A stretch of 64,000 bases of DNA. Source: JAKFWF01 sp963750535 (GTDB taxonomy: Bacteria > Pseudomonadota > Alphaproteobacteria > Rhizobiales > Hyphomicrobiaceae). The stretch lies in NCBI GenBank assembly GCA_963750535.1, contig CAVVRF010000037.1, positions 1-64,000 of the forward strand, given 5' to 3'. Below the pieces are notes generated by a model. That model did not search any database. It worked only from the letters and a program-made list of their open reading frames with translations, and was not told the DNA's origin. The position numbers and the translations under genes were made by a program. Shown in pieces: positions 45,348 to 53,328 of this stretch (positions within the stretch are counted from its first letter, which is position 1; every line of letters begins with the position of its first letter).

Positions 45348-46078
45348 TGCATGGCCTTCGACTTGGTTAGATCCAGGAACAACGTCTCGAGGGGCGATGG
45401 CGGCGCCGCAACCTCGGCCTCTCGCATAATCTTCTCGACCGTCAGCAACTTTCCATCGAGAAGGATCGCGACACGATCCGCGACGCGCTCGATCTCGGTC
45501 AGTATATGGGACGTAACGAGGACGGCACGGTCCTGCGCCAGTTGGCGCAGAAGGCCGCGCAATTCAATGATTTGACGCGGGTCCAAACCGTTGGTCGGCT
45601 CGTCGAGCACCAGCAACTGCGGCTCGTGCAGGACCGCTTGGGCAATCGACACGCGTTGTCGGTAACCATGCGAAAGGCGCTCGATGATGACGTTGCGAAC
45701 ACTACCCAGCGCCAACCGGTCGACCGCCGCATCGATTGCCATGCCAAGCCGCTTCCCGTCGAAGCCGCGCAATCGGCCCATGAAGTCCAGCAGCTCGGTG
45801 ACGCGCATGTGATCATAGAGCGGTGCATTCTCGGGGACATACCCAATGTGTTGCCGCGCGCCACGACTGTCACGCACCACGTCAATGCCGGCGACGCTTG
45901 CGGATCCCGACGTCGGCGCGAGATAACCCGTCACCAGCCGCAGAATGGTGCTCTTGCCGGACCCGTTCGGTCCGAGCAAGCCAAACACCTCGTGCCGCTG
46001 CACGTCAAAGGAAACTGAATTGACCGCTAATTTCTTGCCGTAGCGCTTGCTCAAACGCTCAAGCGACAGGACCGGCAT
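45344..46078 (-). CDS. ABC transporter ATP-binding protein (GldA/CcmA-like)
   Basis: This 244-aa ATPase starts at ATG 46078 (MPVLSLERLSKRYGKKLAVN). Walker A GPNGSGKSTI, Q-loop HIGYVPENAPLYDHM, signature LSHGYRQR, Walker B LLVLDEPTNGLDP and H-loop LVTSHILTEIERVADRVAIL are all present. It is the first gene of the operon 46078-41483; all four junctions overlap or are within 4 nt, so the five products are probably made in fixed ratio. Confidence 0.92.
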   Translation of the reverse strand: MPVLSLERLSKRYGKKLAVNSVSFDVQRHEVFGLLGPNGSGKSTILRLVTGYLAPTSGSASVAGIDVVRDSRGARQHIGYVPENAPLYDHMRVTELLDFMGRLRGFDGKRLGMAIDAAVDRLALGSVRNVIIERLSHGYRQRVSIAQAVLHEPQLLVLDEPTNGLDPRQIIELRGLLRQLAQDRAVLVTSHILTEIERVADRVAILLDGKLLTVEKIMREAEVAAPPSPLETLFLDLTKSKAMQ

Positions 46079-46175
46079 CAGCCACCGAACTCCAAATTGG
46101 CACGCACTGGATCCATCCCGACGCCAGTGCGTGCAATGCCGCGACATGCACTTTCTGCATCAAGTCGGATCGAGC

Positions 46176-47054
46176 TCAGTCGTAGAACTCCGGCGCCTTC
46201 TTCATGGCCTTGAAGGCATCGGGATCGTGCGCCGTGAAGTAATCTGCCTTCTCAGTCGCCATCATGTGGCGAATCCACTCGTACGCGGTGAGAAATCCTG
46301 TTGGATTATAAGCCAGCACGATGTTCGGTGGCAGGCTCTTTTCCACGTTCTCGCGGAAATAGACGTTGTCGCCGGTTAGAATGATGAGACCGGTATTCTT
46401 CAGGCGAACCGTCATCATCTGGCTACCGGGCGTATGAGCGACCCAGCGCTTGACAATCATCGTGCCATCGCCAAACAGGTCCAGATCGCCCGTCAGCTGC
46501 AACATCTTGCCTTTGTTCGGGTAATCGCTGCCGGGAGCCCTGAGCGGCAGCACATCGCCTATGATGTAGGGGCCTCCGGTGCCGGCCTCGGGCCAAAACG
46601 CATTCCTGATCTCATCCTTCTGAACCACCACGGTCGAGTTCGGGAACTTCCCCACGTTGCCGCCATGATCGAGATGAAGATGGCTCACGACAACATATTT
46701 TATGTCATCCGGCTTGAGGCCGATTTTTTGCAGCTGCACGTCGATCGCAACATCCGCAGTATTTACCGGCTTCAATGCTTCGAAATTCGCTCCCCAATAA
46801 CTTGGATCCTTGATGATGAGGTCGTTATTTCCAGTATCAAAGATAACATTTCCCTTGGGATGCTTGATTACGTAGAACCCCACCGGAATCTTGATCGGGG
46901 GCTCTATCGCAGCCAGATTTTGCAGTATTCCTTTCCCGATAGTGAGGGCGCCCGAGCTAAAAGCGTATAGCTTGACGTCTTGCGCCTGAGCCGAAACGGC
47001 ATAAAAGCCGCCGAGCGCAATTGCAGCGAACCCTGCCAATGCCTTCCTCAACAT
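46176..47054 (-). CDS. Secreted metallo-beta-lactamase-fold hydrolase (N-acyl-homoserine-lactonase-like)
   Basis: This intact 292-aa protein starts at ATG 47054 and has a signal peptide (MLRKALAGFAAIALGGFYAV, SAQAQD). The zinc motif is YVVVSHLHLDHGGNVGKF, with later ligands in WVAHTPGSQMM, LILTGDNVYF and the terminal TAHDPD. The spacing fits the AttM/AiiA-like lactonase branch. The periplasmic location would let it act on lactones entering the envelope. Lactonase activity is inferred from family only. Confidence 0.82.
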   Translation of the reverse strand: MLRKALAGFAAIALGGFYAVSAQAQDVKLYAFSSGALTIGKGILQNLAAIEPPIKIPVGFYVIKHPKGNVIFDTGNNDLIIKDPSYWGANFEALKPVNTADVAIDVQLQKIGLKPDDIKYVVVSHLHLDHGGNVGKFPNSTVVVQKDEIRNAFWPEAGTGGPYIIGDVLPLRAPGSDYPNKGKMLQLTGDLDLFGDGTMIVKRWVAHTPGSQMMTVRLKNTGLIILTGDNVYFRENVEKSLPPNIVLAYNPTGFLTAYEWIRHMMATEKADYFTAHDPDAFKAMKKAPEFYD

Positions 47055-47399
47055 GCATTCCTCCGAGGGTTGTTTGGCAATTATTCCTCAGTGTTGCGAG
47101 CGAGCCGGCAGATCGTTCTCACTGTATGGCCGCTCCCGCATTCAATATAGCTCGTCCGACGCGCGCGTCTATGCTCAGGGAAGAAACGACCTTTTGTGCG
47201 GCGCAGCATCGAGGGAGGGGCCAATGTCCGTAATGGTCCGAAGCAAAGGTGCGCTGCAGTGCAGCATGTCCGCAGCTCTCTGGGTGTGATGCTGTCGCAG
47301 TGCCGACCTTGCGTGATCGACCTCGCCACCTGCAATGGTATCGAAGATCGGTTCGACGAGCTCCCTGCTGGCCGGTTCTTGCAGTGGCGGCCCGCCATC
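47055..47399. other. Intergenic region between the MBL-fold and transpeptidase genes
   Basis: About 345 nt upstream of the MBL-fold gene. No convincing gene or palindrome. It should contain the promoter of the MBL-fold gene on the minus strand. Confidence 0.4.
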
Positions 47400-48731
47400 T
47401 CAGGGAGTCATGATCGGGCCGCCTCCCGGTCCGTAACGCGGCGCTGCTGTTGAGTAGTCTGCAACGAGCTCATTGGTCCCGTCCTGACCATAGAGATCAG
47501 AGCGGAATTCGACGGTCCCATCGCTGTTGGACCAGGCCGTTACATAGACAAAAAGAACCGGCACAGGCTTGCTCAGGGCAACATTAGCGGGTTGAGCATT
47601 TGCGAGTGTGTCATCGACCCTTGCATGTCCCCAACCTGGAACTTCGCGCAATACCCATGCTGCCAGCTTCGCAACATTTTCAACTCTTACACAGCCGGCG
47701 CTCATCGCACGCTGCCGCTGATCAAAAAGGTCCTTCATCGGCGTATCATGCATATAGACAGCATGAGCATTTGGCATGTCGAGCCGGATCAGTCCAAGCG
47801 CATTCCATGGCCCGGGATCCTGACGGAATTTGAATGTGGCAGCTGCGGGCGATCGCCAATCGATTTGGTGACTGGGAATTTCATTGCCGCGCCAGTCTGC
47901 GAGCACACGGATATGCTCGCGCTGAAGATACTCGGGATCTTTTTGCAAGTGCGGTATCAGGTCGAGGCGCGCCACGCTGTCGGGCACGTGCCAAGAGGGG
48001 TAGAAATTGACGCTGCGGATTTGAGCCTTGACGCCGGGCGTCGGACGCTCGGTCCGACCGACAATTACGCGATGGCGTACGGCCACTTGGCCCTCTTCGA
48101 CGGCTTCTAGCTGAAAGGCAGGGATGTTGACCAGAACGTAGCGCGCCGATGACGCCACCGACTGTGACAGATCGCGCATACGGGCGATGTTCGCCCTTAA
48201 CTGGACCAAGCGGCTTTCCGCCGTCACATTGAGGGCTTCGATCGTTTGCGGGTCGGCTATGCCCGTTGGTCTCAACCCGTGGCGAGATTGAAACCGCTGC
48301 AAAGCGGCAGCAACCGCGTTGAAATCAGTCCGGCCAATCTCACCACGTCCCTGCGGCAATAGATCCATGCTGCTGGCGAGCCGCTGGCTCAAGACCGTGG
48401 TCCGAGGGTCGCCATCGCCCGGTCGAAAGCTCGGTCCGGCTGGTACCGTCGACCATCCACCTGAAGCGGCGATGGTCCTATATTGCATTTCAGCCTGCTC
48501 CAGCGCGCGCACGGCTTGCGGAGCAATGAGCGGTCTTCGATCGCGTCTGAGCTCCGGAGCGGCCCTTTCAGCTTCCTGCGCCGTCTCGTACACGACAGAA
48601 GTCGGTGCATGCACGGCACTCAAACGGCCAGAGTTATCCAGGCCACAGCTTGCTAAGCCAAGGCATGCACTTACTGAAGCCGCGAGTGGTATCCTCAGCG
48701 CGGCACCCATTCCACCGGTTGAGATAGGCAT
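47400..48731 (-). CDS. L,D-transpeptidase with peptidoglycan-binding domain (YcbB/LdtD-like)
   Basis: The protein is about 443 aa; ATG 48731 (MPISTGGMG) or the ATG nine bases upstream may start it. A lipobox-like LGLASCGLD follows the hydrophobic leader. A peptidoglycan-binding motif VAAALQRFQSRHGLRPTGIA precedes the YkuD catalytic domain. Its signature is AVYMHDTPMKDLFDQRQRAM then SAGCVRVENVAKLAAWVL, with His and nucleophilic Cys present. An insertion in the catalytic domain resembles YcbB. It crosslinks peptidoglycan (3-3 links) or attaches outer-membrane proteins in the periplasm. Confidence 0.88.
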   Translation of the reverse strand: MPISTGGMGAALRIPLAASVSACLGLASCGLDNSGRLSAVHAPTSVVYETAQEAERAAPELRRDRRPLIAPQAVRALEQAEMQYRTIAASGGWSTVPAGPSFRPGDGDPRTTVLSQRLASSMDLLPQGRGEIGRTDFNAVAAALQRFQSRHGLRPTGIADPQTIEALNVTAESRLVQLRANIARMRDLSQSVASSARYVLVNIPAFQLEAVEEGQVAVRHRVIVGRTERPTPGVKAQIRSVNFYPSWHVPDSVARLDLIPHLQKDPEYLQREHIRVLADWRGNEIPSHQIDWRSPAAATFKFRQDPGPWNALGLIRLDMPNAHAVYMHDTPMKDLFDQRQRAMSAGCVRVENVAKLAAWVLREVPGWGHARVDDTLANAQPANVALSKPVPVLFVYVTAWSNSDGTVEFRSDLYGQDGTNELVADYSTAAPRYGPGGGPIMTP

Positions 48732-48740
48732 AAGACGCAC

Positions 48741-49087
48741 CCAGCCAAACTCCCTGCGTGATGAAGCGGGCCACGTCCCGGGACTTCAACGGCAATCGGT
48801 TGTTTTCGTCGCATCCATGGGTCGAGCAGCGATCCAATGCAGCGAAATGATCAAAGCGACTTTAACTGCGATCAAGTTGTCATCGATCAAGTGATGCCAT
48901 CCGTTCTCGTGCAAAATGTCAGCTCATGATTGGTATTTATGGCCAGAACAAGAGCCATTCTTCTGTTGAATGTGGCGAATTTGCCGCCGCCGAACGTTCG
49001 CAAATGCGCTAGGCAATACCGGTCTGAGGTTTTTTTGCGGCAAACCGGGTGTGCGGTCACCCCGCGTCGCGTATGAGGGAGGTATCG
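48741..49087. other. Divergent intergenic region upstream of the porin
   Basis: About 345 nt. It should contain the promoter of the outer-membrane protein and that of the transpeptidase. A short direct repeat GATCAAGT occurs twice near 48868-48895. Nothing else is seen apart from the porin ribosome site GGGAGG at 49076-49081. Confidence 0.4.
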
Positions 49088-49789
49088 ATGAAGACACGTG
49101 TGGCCACAATTGCAATCGCTTTGGCAGCGATGGGAGCGGCTACTAGCGCATCCGCGGCCGATCTCGGCAGGGGCAGCGTCAAGGATCGGGTTCCATATTA
49201 CCCGCCTGCCGCCTACACGAGCACGTTCACGTGGACTGGCTTCTATTTGGGCCTGCAGACCGGCTATGTTTGGGGCGACGCTTCGCACTCATTCTCGGAC
49301 GGCTCGTTTGGTGGCAGTTCAGAGCCAGGCGGCTGGGTAGGCGGCGGTTATGCCGGCTATAATTGGCAATCGGGTAACTTCGTCTTCGGCCTCGAAGGCG
49401 ACATCGAAGGTGGCGACATTGGGGGCTCGTTCCGCAACGCGGCTGGAACGGTATCGGGATCCACTGATCTGGATTGGCAAGGTTCGCTGCGCGCTCGAAT
49501 GGGAATCGCAGCAGATCGGACGCTGTTCTATATCACCGGCGGCTGGGCCTTCGCCCAGGCCGACGTGAAGGGCAGCACCCCGTTCGGTTGCTGTGGTTTC
49601 TCCGCTGATTTGGACGGATGGACTTTGGGAGCTGGCATCGAGTATGCGTTCACCAACAACTTCGTGGTCCGCAGTGAGTATCGCTACACGGACTTCGGCT
49701 CTGTGAGCGGCAATATCGGCGGCGGCGTCAATATGCCCGTCGACCTCCACACCAATGCAGTGCGCATTGGTGCAAGCTGGAAGTTCTGA
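49088..49789 (+). CDS. Outer-membrane beta-barrel protein (Omp25/Omp31-like)
   Basis: This intact 233-aa protein starts at ATG 49088 after GGGAGG. The signal peptide is MKTRVATIAIALAAMGAATS, ASAAD. The mature chain has the alphaproteobacterial Omp25/31 pattern: TFTWTGFYLGLQTGYVWGDA, GGYAGYNWQSGNFVFGLEGD, RMGIAADRTLFYITGGWAFA, TLGAGIEYAFTNNFVVRSEY and the terminal VDLHTNAVRIGASWKF with its aromatic C-terminal Phe. It should form an eight-stranded barrel. Typical of Hyphomicrobiales outer membranes. Confidence 0.92.
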   Translation: MKTRVATIAIALAAMGAATSASAADLGRGSVKDRVPYYPPAAYTSTFTWTGFYLGLQTGYVWGDASHSFSDGSFGGSSEPGGWVGGGYAGYNWQSGNFVFGLEGDIEGGDIGGSFRNAAGTVSGSTDLDWQGSLRARMGIAADRTLFYITGGWAFAQADVKGSTPFGCCGFSADLDGWTLGAGIEYAFTNNFVVRSEYRYTDFGSVSGNIGGGVNMPVDLHTNAVRIGASWKF

Positions 49790-49827
49790 TCAGACTTGTT
49801 CCTCAATTCGCGGAACGCCGCGAGCAA

Positions 49828-49865
49828 CCTTCAGAGCATTCCTCAGGATGAGGAATCTCTGAAGG
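49828..49865 (+). terminator. Hairpin after the porin gene
   Basis: CCTTCAGAG-C-ATTCCTCA pairs with TGAGGAAT-CTCTGAAGG across a three-base loop, with a single C bulge. It sits 39 nt after the porin stop. There is no T run, so termination is plausible but not certain. The rest of the 49790-50095 gap shows no gene. Confidence 0.5.
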
Positions 49866-50095
49866 CCGAGCGGTGCTTCGAGATCGACGCATCTTCCATC
49901 ACGTCACACATGGTGCGGGGCGGGGGCGTATTGCGTCCCTGATGCGGGTCATGAGACGCAATCAGTGTAGGCCACGGGGACAGGCGTTGGTTCTTGGCGC
50001 CTGGCGATGAGGTCCGAGCCCTACTCGTTCACTGCTGATCAGGTCAGGCGCCCGCGCCACATAGGGTATCACCCGCTGCGCGGCAACGATCGACG

Positions 50096-50395
50096 TCAAA
50101 CGGCGAGGACGATCCGCGTTTTCGCGCGTGACACGCAGGGGCAGAAGTAGCGCTCGCGATCGCCCGCATTCAAGCACCCGTCCTTATGTACGATATCGCC
50201 CTCGACATACGCCGTGGCACATAAACCGCACCCACCGACCTGGCATCCAGGCTCGATCGGCACTCCTGCTTTCAACAGGACATCGAGCGCATTCTGGCCG
50301 GCCTCCACGATCAACGTTTGCTCCGACCACGCAAGATAGATTTCGAACGATCCGTCGGACGTCGTCGGCGCGCCAGCCCGAGGCTCAGCACTCAT
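50096..50395 (-). CDS. 2Fe-2S ferredoxin-like protein in the NO-response locus
   Basis: This 99-aa plant-type ferredoxin starts at ATG 50395, overlapping the upstream stop as ATGA. The cluster loop PIEPGCQVGGCGLCATAYVE shows C-x4-C-x2-C, with the fourth ligand probably in YFCPCVSRAKTRIVLAV. It may pass electrons to a globin or another NO-handling protein (inference). Close coupling to the globin/NnrS fusion gene and its NsrR-type promoter puts it in the nitric-oxide response. Confidence 0.85.
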   Translation of the reverse strand: MSAEPRAGAPTTSDGSFEIYLAWSEQTLIVEAGQNALDVLLKAGVPIEPGCQVGGCGLCATAYVEGDIVHKDGCLNAGDRERYFCPCVSRAKTRIVLAV

Positions 50396-50898
50396 GCGCG
50401 GGGCCTCGTCAGCAGCGGCCGGTAAACGGACGCAAAGCCGACGAACGCCAAAACCCATACGGGTGCAGCGGTATGAAGCATGGGATCGCGGGCGATGCCG
50501 AAGGTGGCAATGATCCGCGCCAGGGCTGCAATGATCGCGGCTCCGTAGATGCACTGGATTGGTCGTGTCGCTGTGAGCGGGCGACCTGTGTGGCCGGGCC
50601 CCGTGCGCGTCATCGCTGCGAGCGTCAATAGGGCGATGGCACTTGCGTTCAAGCCGTGCAGAGCACCAGAGGGCGCAACGATATCGGGCCGCCTGGCCGG
50701 CAACCGTTCGCCATTGGACAGGAACGGGATGCGCGCGGCAAAGATGAGCTTGAGCACCGGATCGGCCCGCAACTTGTCATAGAAACTACCAGCAAGGTGC
50801 CTGATCATGTCTTCGCCGATGCCGGTCCTGCCCCTGATGTCTGCCGAAAACGCCGTGCGCCGCCCCATTGCCTCGCCGTGTCGCGCATCATCGTCCAT
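50392..50898 (-). CDS. Chimeric gene: truncated-haemoglobin N-terminus joined in frame to NnrS C-terminus
   Basis: This 168-aa reading frame starts at ATG 50898. Residues about 1-52 look like the start of a group III truncated haemoglobin (GIGEDMIRHLAGSFYDKLRA, DPVLKLIFAARI), but the heme-binding remainder is absent. From about residue 53 the sequence is the C-terminal third of NnrS, a heme- and copper-containing membrane protein of nitric-oxide metabolism: LHGLNASAIALLTLAAMTRT, GPGHTGRPLTATRPIQCIYG, then helices IIAALARIIATFGIA and AAPVWVLAFVGFASVYRPLL. The junction near 50740 keeps the frame, as an internal deletion of two adjacent genes would. It is probably non-functional as a globin. An assembly deletion is the alternative. 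Confidence 0.7.
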   Translation of the reverse strand: MDDDARHGEAMGRRTAFSADIRGRTGIGEDMIRHLAGSFYDKLRADPVLKLIFAARIPFLSNGERLPARRPDIVAPSGALHGLNASAIALLTLAAMTRTGPGHTGRPLTATRPIQCIYGAAIIAALARIIATFGIARDPMLHTAAPVWVLAFVGFASVYRPLLTRPRA

Positions 50899-50910
50899 GC
50901 TGCCGTCTAA

Positions 50911-50931
50911 TTCGCATTTCCAATGCTTATT
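50911..50931. promoter_or_regulatory. NsrR-type operator, copy 1
   Basis: GCATT-TCC-AATGC is a perfect inverted repeat inside TTCnnnnnnnnnnnnnTTATT. It lies 13-33 nt upstream of the globin/NnrS start on the minus strand. The spacing and sequence resemble the AnATGCATTTnnAATGCAT type bound by NsrR. Confidence 0.7.
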
Positions 50932-50944
50932 AGGGTGACTATAT

Positions 50945-50965
50945 TTCGTATTGGCAATACTTATT
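50945..50965. promoter_or_regulatory. NsrR-type operator, copy 2
   Basis: GTATT-GGC-AATAC is a second perfect inverted repeat in the same TTC...TTATT frame, 34 bp from copy 1 and 15 nt before the nsrR-like start codon. One site faces each divergent gene, which suggests that the regulator controls itself and the NO genes. Confidence 0.7.
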
Positions 50966-50979
50966 CGAGAAGAGCGACC

Positions 50980-51405
50980 ATGCGTCTCACCGCGTTCACT
51001 GATTATGGCCTTCGCGCCCTCATGCGGTTGGCGGGCGAGCCATCGCGCGTCTTCACCACCGAGGAGATCGCACGGGAGTTCTCCATCTCGCGCAACCATC
51101 TGACCAAGGTCGTCCGCGATCTCGCAGACGCTGGGTTCGTCACCACTCAACGCGGGGCCAAAGGCGGCTTTGTCCTCGCAAAGCCCGCCGATCGCATCTC
51201 GATCGGCGACGTCGTGCGCCGACTCGAGGCCCGCCATGCCATTGTCGAATGCTTCCGGACCGACGGCGGGGGTTGTGTGCTGACACCGCGCTGTCGCCTG
51301 AAAGTCCGGCTCAAGCGTGCGGCGGACGCTTTTTTGAGCGAGTTGGACAAGACGAGCCTTGCCGAATGCGCTTATCCCAAGTTCGGCTCAAACGGTCGCT
51401 CGTGA
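50980..51405 (+). CDS. nsrR: Rrf2-family nitric-oxide-sensing repressor (NsrR-like)
   Basis: This intact 141-aa protein starts at ATG 50980. The winged helix is MRLTAFTDYGLRALMRLAGE, FTTEEIAREFSISRNHLTKV, VRDLADAGFVTTQRGAKGGF. Three cysteines in VECFRTDGGGCVLTPRCRLK match the iron-sulfur ligands of NsrR (C-x7-C-x5-C). NO modification of the cluster releases DNA. Divergent placement from the globin/NnrS-ferredoxin genes and two operator-like palindromes in the gap fit NsrR better than IscR. Confidence 0.88.
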   Translation: MRLTAFTDYGLRALMRLAGEPSRVFTTEEIAREFSISRNHLTKVVRDLADAGFVTTQRGAKGGFVLAKPADRISIGDVVRRLEARHAIVECFRTDGGGCVLTPRCRLKVRLKRAADAFLSELDKTSLAECAYPKFGSNGRS

Positions 51406-51602
51406 ATGCGCCGCGTAACGCGAGGTGTCGCTGGCGGCAAAGGCTGCTGCCTTACGCAAAGGGTCTTGCGAAACGCACAGCGCACGCGCGAGTTGTGTCG
51501 CGTGATGTCCTGCAGCAACAGCATTACCCGCGGCGGCCTCTTCACCCAGCGCTGGCGAGCCGGCTCGCGGCCATGGCGTGCGAGATCGTCATCGCAGCCG
51601 CC

Positions 51603-52985
51603 TCAGCAGGCCGTGTAGTTGACAGCGAGACCACCGAGCGAAGTCTCCTTGTACTTGCTCTGCATGTCGGCGCCGGTCTGCCGCATGGTCGCGATGACAT
51701 GATCGAGGCTGACCATGTGCGTACCGTCGCCGCGCAATGCCAGCGATGCTGCCGTGATCGACTTGACGGCGCCGAACGCATTTCGCTCGATGCACGGGAT
51801 CTGGACGAGCCCGCCGATCGGGTCGCAGGTCATGCCGAGATGATGCTCCATTCCGATCTCGGCGGCGTTCTCGATCTGCTCATTGGTGCCGCCAAGGGCG
51901 GCGGCGAGGCCAGCGGCTGCCATCGACGAAGCGACGCCGACCTCGCCCTGGCAGCCGACCTCGGCACCCGAAATCGAGGCGTTCATCTTGAACAGGGCGG
52001 CGATGGCCGTTGCAGTCAGGATGAATGTGGTCATGCCCTCGGCGTTCGAAGCGGGGCAGAAGTCGCGGTAGTAGCGAAGCACAGCTGGAATGACGCCAGC
52101 AGCGCCATTCGTCGGTGCAGTTACGACGCGTCCTCCGGCCGCATTCTCCTCGTTGACCGCCATCGCGAACAGACTGACCCAGTCCATCGGCTCGTGGGGA
52201 AGCTTCGAGTTGCTGTTTCTATCGCCGATCAGTTGCCGTTGGATCGCTCTTGCGCGGCGCTTCACCTTCAATCCGCCGGGCAATTCGCCATCACTTGCGA
52301 TGCCTCGCTCGATGCAATCCAACATCACCTCGATCACGCGATCGATATGCGCCTGCACCTCGTCTTGCGACCGGTCCGCGATCTCGTTGGCGAGGACGAT
52401 TTCGGCGATCGACATACGGTGTTCGCGACCGAGCCCCAGGAGGTCGGCGGCAGACTTGAACGGATAGGGCTGCGAGAGAGCAGCGGGGCTATCGTCCCCG
52501 GATGCAGCGGTCGCCTCGCTCGGTCGCACTATGAACCCGCCGCCGACCGAGAGCCAAGTGGCCTCCACGATGCAGCGGCTCTTCTCGTCGAATGCCTGGA
52601 AGATCATGGTATTGGGATGCTGCGGGCAGGGCGTGTCGTAGTCGAAGATCAGGTCATGTGCCGGATCGAATGCGATATCGTACTTGCCGCCCAGACGCAG
52701 TCGACCGCTTTGGTTCGTCGTTGCAAGCAAACGCTGCGCGTCGTCGCCGCTGATGGTGTCGGGAGAAGCTCCCCAGAGCCCCAGCAGCACCGCCCGATCG
52801 GTCGCATGGCCCTTGCCGGTGAATGCCAGCGAGCCAAGAAGTCTTACCGCTATCCGTGCCGCGCGACCGACCTGCTGATCTGCCAGCAGTTGCTTCGCGA
52901 AGGCGCCAGCCGCCTTCATCGGCCCGACGGTATGCGAGGACGACGGGCCGATGCCGATCTTGAATATGTCGCAGACGCTGATCAT
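51603..52985 (-). CDS. sdaA: L-serine ammonia-lyase, iron-sulfur dependent, single chain
   Basis: This intact 460-aa enzyme starts at ATG 52985 (MISVCDIFKIGIGPSSSHTV, GPMKAAG) and deaminates serine to pyruvate and ammonia. The beta domain is N-terminal, followed by the alpha domain with cluster cysteines in YYRDFCPASNAEGM, LGMTCDPIGGLVQIPCIERN. The chain ends LAVNYTAC: a terminal Cys that serves as internal ligand to the 4Fe-4S cluster in type 2 enzymes. It is a monocistronic gene; about 200 nt of gene-free sequence separate it from nsrR. Confidence 0.92.
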   Translation of the reverse strand: MISVCDIFKIGIGPSSSHTVGPMKAAGAFAKQLLADQQVGRAARIAVRLLGSLAFTGKGHATDRAVLLGLWGASPDTISGDDAQRLLATTNQSGRLRLGGKYDIAFDPAHDLIFDYDTPCPQHPNTMIFQAFDEKSRCIVEATWLSVGGGFIVRPSEATAASGDDSPAALSQPYPFKSAADLLGLGREHRMSIAEIVLANEIADRSQDEVQAHIDRVIEVMLDCIERGIASDGELPGGLKVKRRARAIQRQLIGDRNSNSKLPHEPMDWVSLFAMAVNEENAAGGRVVTAPTNGAAGVIPAVLRYYRDFCPASNAEGMTTFILTATAIAALFKMNASISGAEVGCQGEVGVASSMAAAGLAAALGGTNEQIENAAEIGMEHHLGMTCDPIGGLVQIPCIERNAFGAVKSITAASLALRGDGTHMVSLDHVIATMRQTGADMQSKYKETSLGGLAVNYTAC

Positions 52986-53328
52986 GGGGCCTCCATCGAA
53001 TGAGCAGATCGAAGCGCAGCAACGATAGCGAGCGGCGATCCGCGGGCGGGGTACCAGTTACGATGAATTCGAGTTGGCAGGGGGCGGCAAAGTCCGTGAT
53101 CCTTGCGCCTGAAGCCTGTGCCATCGCGGAGCCAGCGGCTGGCGAGAGCTTGCGCGGCGCCCCGGGGGTTGTCGAGAGGTTCGAAATAAATTTGGAAGGC
53201 TGCTGCACCACCAATGAGTTACACTCGGGTTTGCCGATCGACGCCGTCCGGCCGCCGATCGTGGTCGGTTGCGCGGGCCGCGACAATGGCCCTACTGTTC
53301 TTCCCGCGAGCACAAGCGGAGTTCGAGA
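52986..53328. other. Divergent intergenic region, L-serine dehydratase / amidohydrolase
   Basis: About 340 nt. An open frame runs through 53000-53344 but has no recognisable protein features or ribosome site. AT-rich DNA at 53175-53225 may hold promoters. Confidence 0.4.

Noticed and set aside
51406..51602. Short open frames between nsrR and the L-serine dehydratase gene
   Set aside because: Arg/Ser-rich translations without features; they look like shadow sequence.
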